A stretch of DNA of 11,988 bases from Gloeopeniophorella convolvens. Its lineage: Eukaryota; Basidiomycota; Agaricomycetes; Russulales. Positions within the stretch are counted from its first letter, which is position 1. Each line of letters opens with the position of its first letter. Of this stretch, positions 7,801 through 11,988 are shown piece after piece. The position numbers and the translations under genes are program-made. The notes under the pieces were generated by a model that was not told the DNA's origin, made no database searches, and saw nothing but the letters and a program-made list of their open reading frames with translations. The stretch is taken from the NCBI GenBank assembly GCA_022496205.1, contig WTXD01000341.1:1-11988 (forward strand), read 5' to 3'.

Positions 7801-9166
7801 CCCGGCCGCACTCACGAAGGACAAGAAGCGTGTGCGCGGACAGGAGATTGCAGTGCATCTTGCGTGGGAGTCGACGCTTTATGTGACGAACTTCCCTGAG
7901 AGCATGGACGACGAGGCCCTGCGGAAGCTGTTTGCCCAGGTGGGCACTGTGCGTGTGTGGAGCACAAATAGGCGCTGATGCGTGCTGGCAGTATGGACAC
8001 ATATTCGACGTGCGTTGGCCGAGCAAGAAATTCAAAAGCACGCGGCGGTTCTGCTACGTCCAATACACAGCACCGGTAAGTTACCCTTTCATTACTTGGT
8101 TGCAGATCATTATCGGCTAATGTCGATCCCATACAGACTGCCGCTAAGCTAGCGCTCGAGCTGCATGGGCGCGAACTCGAACCGGGCCACAGCTTGAACG
8201 TGTATGTCTCGAATCCCGAGCGGAGGAAAGAGCGCACGGATGCGGATGCAAACGCGCGCGAGGTGTATGTCGCCGGCTTGAGCAGGTTCGCCACGAAAGA
8301 GGATCTGGAGAAGCTGTTCCGCACTGTTGGCCCTCTCTCACTTTGCCTGCTTCGTTTGCTGATAGCACGGCAGTATGGGCCAGTGAAGGAGGTGCGTATG
8401 GCACTAGACGACGGTGGCCTGTCCAAGGGCTTTGCGTTCGTCGAGTTTGAGGAAGAGGCAGGCGCTCCCTTTCCCCCAACTTGCACCCGAGCTGACCCAG
8501 TCTCGTTCTACAGAAAGATGCTACAAAGGCCCTGGGCGCGAACAACTACGAGCTCAAGAAACGCCGCATCGCGGTGACGCTATCCGACACGCGCGTGCGC
8601 TCGCGCAAGCGGTACGCGCATCACCTTCTCACCGCCTTGCCAGACGGCCTGACCATGCACCATGCAGCGAACCCGACAGCGGCCTTGGCAAAAAAGCAGA
8701 CGCGCGCAGCCGCACGCTGCGCATCCGCGACCTCCCGCCGGGCACGCAAGAAGGCCTCCTGCAGCAGGCAGTCGAGCGCCTCGCGCCGGTGCGCCGTGTC
8801 GAGGTGCGCGGCGCGACGAACGAGGCGCGCGTTGAGTTTGCGAACGCCGCGGACGCGGCGCGCCTGCTGCTCCTGCCCGACCCGCTCGAGCTCGCCGCGC
8901 CAAGCTTGGGTTCTCGGAGAGCGAGGACGCTGCTGCGCCAGGGGGCGGCGGGTGTGAGTACGGGTGGGGGTGAGGGTGGGCTGTTTATTCCGCGCAGTGC
9001 GGCGACGCGGCCGCGTGCAGGACTGGGCAAGGCGCGTGCGCCGGCTGCGGCTGCGGCTGCACCTATCGCAGGGTCACCGACATCGGCATCAGGGGAGAAG
9101 GCGCAGGCGTCAGCTCAAGGCAAGGGCCAGGACGACTTCAGGAAGATGCTACTGGGCGGGAAGTAG
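4880..9166 (+). CDS. PRP24: U4/U6 snRNA-annealing factor of the Prp24/SART3 family, about 21 exons
   Basis: This is a nuclear splicing factor that anneals U6 to U4 snRNA to recycle the spliceosome. Inferred exons are 4880-5165, 5227-5390, 5442-5512, 5567-5628, 5680-5828, 5898-6092, 6150-6254, 6308-6356, 6405-6643, 6706-6758, 6814-6920, 6974-7164, 7228-7447, 7498-7519, 7578-7659, 7718-7939, 7992-8075, 8137-8325, 8374-8457, 8514-8611 and 8668-9166, for about 1050 residues. The N-terminal half has HAT-type helical repeats, for example SLYAYQNYIAYEH, GDIWAKYMRFLE and WPEMLWEAWLAFEH. An acidic/lysine linker (VKRKAED...ESKKAKI) follows. Then come RRM1 (CTVFVGELP, about 641-715), RRM2 (STLYVTNFP), RRM3 (REVYVAGLS...KGFAFVEF) and a diverged RRM4 (RTLRIRDLPPG). 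The tail GQDDFRKMLLGGK matches the LSm2-8-binding end of the family. Human SART3 has HAT plus two RRMs, while yeast Prp24 has four RRMs and no typical HAT block; this protein has both. Frame breaks occur near 6608-6612 and 6892. The donor at 6921 lacks GT, and the frames around the 6974-7164 exon are unresolved. Confidence 0.9.
7498..7519 (+). other. 22-nt microexon of the PRP24-like gene
   Basis: A 22-base exon encoding PPQPLK and parts of the flanking codons lies between introns 7448-7497 and 7520-7577. It restores the frame from the KKAKI linker into RRM1 (DRENCTVFVG). Both neighbouring introns have GT-AG ends. Confidence 0.6.
8458..8513 (+). other. intron with a GC-AG boundary inside RRM3 of the PRP24-like gene
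   Basis: RRM3 reads AFVEFEEE up to 8457 and resumes KDATKALG at 8514. The 56 bases between start GCAGGC and end CTACAG. No GT donor restores the frame, so a non-canonical GC-AG intron fits best. A T-to-C sequence error in a GT donor is the alternative. Confidence 0.6.
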
Positions 9167-9504
9167 GTGTTGTCCGTTCGTTGTTGTATACAACTTCTCT
9201 GTCTATATGTGTTCTGCGAGACAAACTTGCGGTTCGGAACCTCGAGTCCTTGCGTGTGACCAACCCACTAAAACCTCACGACGTGTCATCCAGTCATACG
9301 TGACTACGTCATCCAGGTGCAGGACTGGGACCGCATTTCCCCTCTCCTTCGGGCCCACAGAACGACCCCGGTCAAATTTGTCTGTGCGTCTATTGCTGGA
9401 GCGCAAGTCGCGTTCCGCGCTCGGACTCCCGAGCGGGCCGACTTCCTGGATCCTTTCCCGATGCCCCCGCTAGTACACATCCGCAAGCCCCTATGGTACA
9501 GTGG

Positions 9505-9514
9505 TATAAAATAT
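9505..9514 (+). promoter_or_regulatory. TATA box of the protease-like gene
   Basis: TATAAAATAT is a near-ideal TATA element in otherwise GC-rich DNA. With initiation usually 30 or more bases downstream, transcription would begin near 9535-9550. The 5' leader would then be long (about 290-300 nt before splicing) and pyrimidine-rich. Confidence 0.6.
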
Positions 9515-9702
9515 ATCAACACCTGACAGTGCCTCCACACTCGCGGTTCCCTTTTCCCCTCCGTGCTCAATCCACTCTCCCTCACTTAACTTCGTCTCGC
9601 GCCGCTGCGCGTCCTCGTTCCGGACCTCCATCTCGCACCATCTATCTCTATTCTCTGCTCTCTACCTCCCCGATTAGGTCTCCTTACTCTTGCTACTCCC
9701 AA

Positions 9703-9755
9703 GTGCGTCCTCTACGTGCCGACTTGTTATGTACTTACCCCTGGGCTTTTCCAAG
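9703..9755 (+). other. candidate 5'-leader intron
   Basis: A 53-base segment with GTGCGT donor and CCAAG acceptor lies in the leader of the protease-like gene. It contains the ATG at 9729, which is out of frame with the predicted start. Splicing it out would remove that upstream ATG. Evidence is limited to splice-site resemblance and size. Confidence 0.3.
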
Positions 9756-9838
9756 GTCTCCCGTCCATCGAATCTGTTTCTTCTACGTCTGTTACGAACA
9801 AAGGAAACCCCGAACAAAAACAAGATCTTTTATTTACC

Positions 9839-11816
9839 AGTAAGCCCCTTTCGCGTTGATCGATCCCTCTTCGTTGCTGAGCCTTCATTCCTTTCTTTTT
9901 CTTCTCGTGCCCGCTCTCCCTTGGATAGTGTCGTTCGACGGCACCCTCGCCATCGACCCGGCCTTCAAGGACCTCTGCTTGACCGTCAACGCAGACGAGA
10001 TTACTTCACCTATCTTCCCCGGCTCCTTCAGCTCTACCCTAGTCTCCGAGTCTTCCATCCTGCCTAGTACCGCCAGGGTCATCCTTTCGGACGACGGGAA
10101 GACGGTCACGGACTCGGATGCTGGTCGCCTGACCCGGGACTACCCCCAGGCCTACACCGACTTTTACCCCAGCAAAGCCGGCTGTGTATACAAGACTGGC
10201 CCGGCTTGGAAAGTACGCAGCGGCCCTGAGCAACAGGGCATCGTTCGTGAGGCCCGCACCGTCCACCGTCCCGACCTTCAGAATACTTGGGTCTCCATTC
10301 GAGAGCTCATCATCCAACGCCTCGACTCTCTAGCCGTCCGCTTCACGTGTTCCGCCTGCTCCTCCTCTCCGTCGGCGTAACGCCCGGCTCCCTCGCCTTC
10401 AAGGACGCTGTCGCCGCTGCCGGCGGCATCAAGGAAGTCCTCGCGACGTCTGGCCTCGCCGAGGTCGAGGTGGCCTTTGTCGAGATGGTCAACAAGCGTT
10501 CGACCGTTGGACCCAAGCTGCTTCCGTCGGACCCCATCAACCACCATGTCCCTGACTTCCGCAAGCCTTTCAGTGCCACCCTCGGCCTCCCCATCGCGCC
10601 ATTGAACACGGCCTACTACGAGGGCACGGGTGCGCTCTACTTCCGCCTCAGCAACGACAGCAACGACAAGCGCATCGCCCTGCTGACGTGCGCGCACGTC
10701 GTCCGCCCGCCGCCCGCCTTCACCGACAACACCGGTATGACACGCACCAACGCCAGCCAGCCGAAGGAGCACATGGTCGCGCTCGGCTTCGGCGGCTACG
10801 ACAGGGCCATTACGGGCATGATGGCAGAGGCTGCCAGCCTCATTCGCAACATTGAGGTCTGGAATCGTCAGCTTGCCCGGCTGTCGGGGAACCCCGAGAG
10901 GCACCATGAGGTTACCGCCGAGGTGGATAAGGCGACGAGGACGATCAACCGCCTGGACGCTTTGCACAGGGATGTCACCAAGTCCCGCTCCATCCCTGAA
11001 CTGCGTACCGTCGGCTGGGCACTTCACTCCTCGCCTATCCAGGTCTCGGCCGCGCCACTCGGCTATACCGAGGACTGGGGCTTGGTCGAACTGGACCCCA
11101 AGCAGATTGATATGAGCACGTTCCCGGGGAATAAGATTTTTGTTGGTACGCCTGTTCGTTCTCTCGTGGCAACCTTTCGCTAACTACCGCCTCGGCCTGT
11201 GTCTTCTTTGTTTATAGGCGGTAAGTACTCTGCCGGTGGCTTCGCCAAGGCCATGTATCCGCATCACGAAGATCAGGGCAGCTACTGGCTCCCCGAGGAC
11301 AGCCTTGTCCAGGCCTCCGGCGTCGTCTCCGCAGCCACCATCAGCAACCCCCAGCATCTCGATGTTAACGGCCAGAAATGCCTGTTCGTGCTGAAGAACG
11401 GCGGGACCACCGGCACGACCTTCGGACGCGCCAACGGCCTCGAGTCCGTTAAGCGCTCCTACCCAGAGTATGTCATCCGACAGGCGGACTCGCTCGAGCT
11501 CGCGGTGCTGTCGTACGGCAAGGGGTACGGCAAGTTCTCCGACGCCGGCGACTCCGGCTCCATCGTCGTCACCAGGGAGGGCAAGATCCTTGGAATGGTC
11601 ACCGGCCGCGCGGGTCCTACCGATGACACCGACGTTACGTGGCTCACTCCCTACTGGTGGCTCCAGGACCAGATCAAGAAACAGTACCCTGACGCCTACC
11701 TTTACCCGGTCGTCGAGAATCAGGTCTCCGTCGATGTGGGCTCTCGTTCTGTCGCAGCGTCTGCATCAGCAAACCCTCCCAACAACGATCAAGCTGAGCG
11801 GTCTGGTCTGCGCTGA
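9839..11816 (+). CDS. trypsin-fold serine protease-like protein of unknown role, with one frameshift
   Basis: Inferred coding exons are base 9839 (the A of the start codon), 9929-11145 and 11218-11816, with introns 9840-9928 and 11146-11217 (the latter with a CTAAC branch site), about 605 residues. The start reads MSFDGTLAIDPAFKD and has no signal peptide, so an intracellular protein is likely. A chymotrypsin-like triad is visible: His in LLTCAHVV (codon 10695), Asp in TEDWGLVEL (11073) and Ser in DAGDSGSIVV (11553), in correct order and motif context. Between His and Asp is a charged helical insert of roughly 60 residues (MMAEAASLIRNIEVW through RDVTKSRS). About 250 residues of unrecognised N-terminal region precede the protease fold. 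The frame slips near 10340-10370: one frame ends at the TAA at 10378, the other carries on as SVGVTPGSLAFKDAV. Proteins of this look appear in expanded families in mushroom-forming fungi (recollection, not checked). Activity and substrate are unknown. Confidence 0.72.
9840..9928 (+). other. intron that splits the start codon (A | TG)
   Basis: The 89-base segment has a GTAAGC donor, a long polypyrimidine tract and a GGATAG acceptor. Removing it joins TTTACCA to TGTCGTTC, which creates ACCATGTCG, an optimal start context exactly at the beginning of the recognisable protein. The unspliced alternative, an ATG at 9856, would add a leader encoded by the polypyrimidine tract. Confidence 0.68.
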
Positions 11817-11988
11817 ACGGCCCTGGTCAGGGACGATCCGAGCGGGAGGGAGCTGATCAGCCACCGGTAGCAGAATGGTCGGTGTTGAGTTGCGTCGCGT
11901 CGACCTTGTCCGTTATGATTGAGCACCCTTACGGCTGTTCGTGCTGTTGTAGTTGCAAGTCGCACTTCGCTGGCACGCCTCGCTCCAT
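11817..11988. other. 3' flank of the protease-like gene
   Basis: No gene, RNA or repeat could be supported in these 172 bases. No AATAAA is present. The stretch is presumably the 3' untranslated region and the start of the next intergenic space. Confidence 0.4.

Larger units (their letters stand above)
9167..9838 (+). promoter_or_regulatory. intergenic region: 3' flank of the PRP24-like gene, then promoter and leader of the protease-like gene
   Basis: No convincing coding region is seen. The left part includes a 10-bp palindrome TTGTATACAA (9184-9193) soon after the PRP24-like stop. Around 9281-9315 the 10-mer CGTCATCCAG-like sequence occurs twice, about 30 bp apart. A TATA box is at 9505-9514. 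The leader after about 9535 is strongly pyrimidine-rich (CTC/TCC-rich), typical of well-expressed filamentous fungal genes. Confidence 0.55.

Noticed and set aside
6751..7824. Long open frame on the minus strand (357 codons)
   Set aside because: It lies antisense to HAT/RRM exons of the PRP24-like gene. Its composition is Arg/Ala/Pro/Ser-rich, as expected from a GC-rich shadow frame, and it has no recognisable domain.
9856..9930. ATG at 9856 as the start of the protease-like protein
   Set aside because: It would add a segment translated from a polypyrimidine tract that looks like an intron 3' end. The hydrophobic look of that segment (SFLFLLVPALPW) resembles a signal peptide but is explained by the tract. 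The spliced start has a better context.
10278..11027. Long open frame on the minus strand (249 codons)
   Set aside because: It is a mirror of the protease-like coding sequence caused by GC-rich codon use, with no motif and no promoter.

Overview
The window reads as genomic DNA of a filamentous basidiomycete, most likely an Agaricomycete. Coding DNA is GC-rich. Genes are cut by many introns of about 48-89 nt with GTRNGT-type donors. Gene content also fits: a Prp24/SART3-type splicing factor, a MULE transposase with a SWIM zinc finger, and a trypsin-fold protein. No bacterial operon, RNA gene or CRISPR array is visible.

Layout. Positions 1-35 may hold the first codons of a leftward gene that runs off the edge. 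Positions 289-1400 (minus) hold a five-exon short-chain dehydrogenase/reductase. Positions 1600-4759 are a complete-looking Mutator-like (MULE) DNA transposon. It has terminal inverted repeats, an exact 9-bp target-site duplication (CCGATCCCT), repeated subterminal motifs and a four-exon transposase with D, D, E and a SWIM finger. Positions 4880-9166 (plus) hold a gene of about 21 exons for a U6 snRNP recycling factor: HAT repeats, four RRMs and a C-terminal LSm-binding tail. Positions 9839-11816 (plus) hold a gene for a protein with a trypsin-like His/Asp/Ser triad. Its start codon appears to be assembled by splicing.

How the parts relate. Without the transposon, the divergent dehydrogenase and PRP24-like start codons would lie only about 320 bp apart. 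The MULE therefore sits in what was probably a shared bidirectional promoter. The genes share no obvious pathway. The dehydrogenase is metabolic, the PRP24-like protein acts in the nucleus on U4/U6 snRNA, and the serine-protease-like protein has no assigned role.

Caution. All four recognisable genes carry small frame-breaking indels, mostly single bases and often in short homopolymers. The same pattern in unrelated genes suggests sequence error more than four separate pseudogenes, but raw reads would be needed to decide. Exon boundaries were inferred by eye from splice signals and frame continuity.
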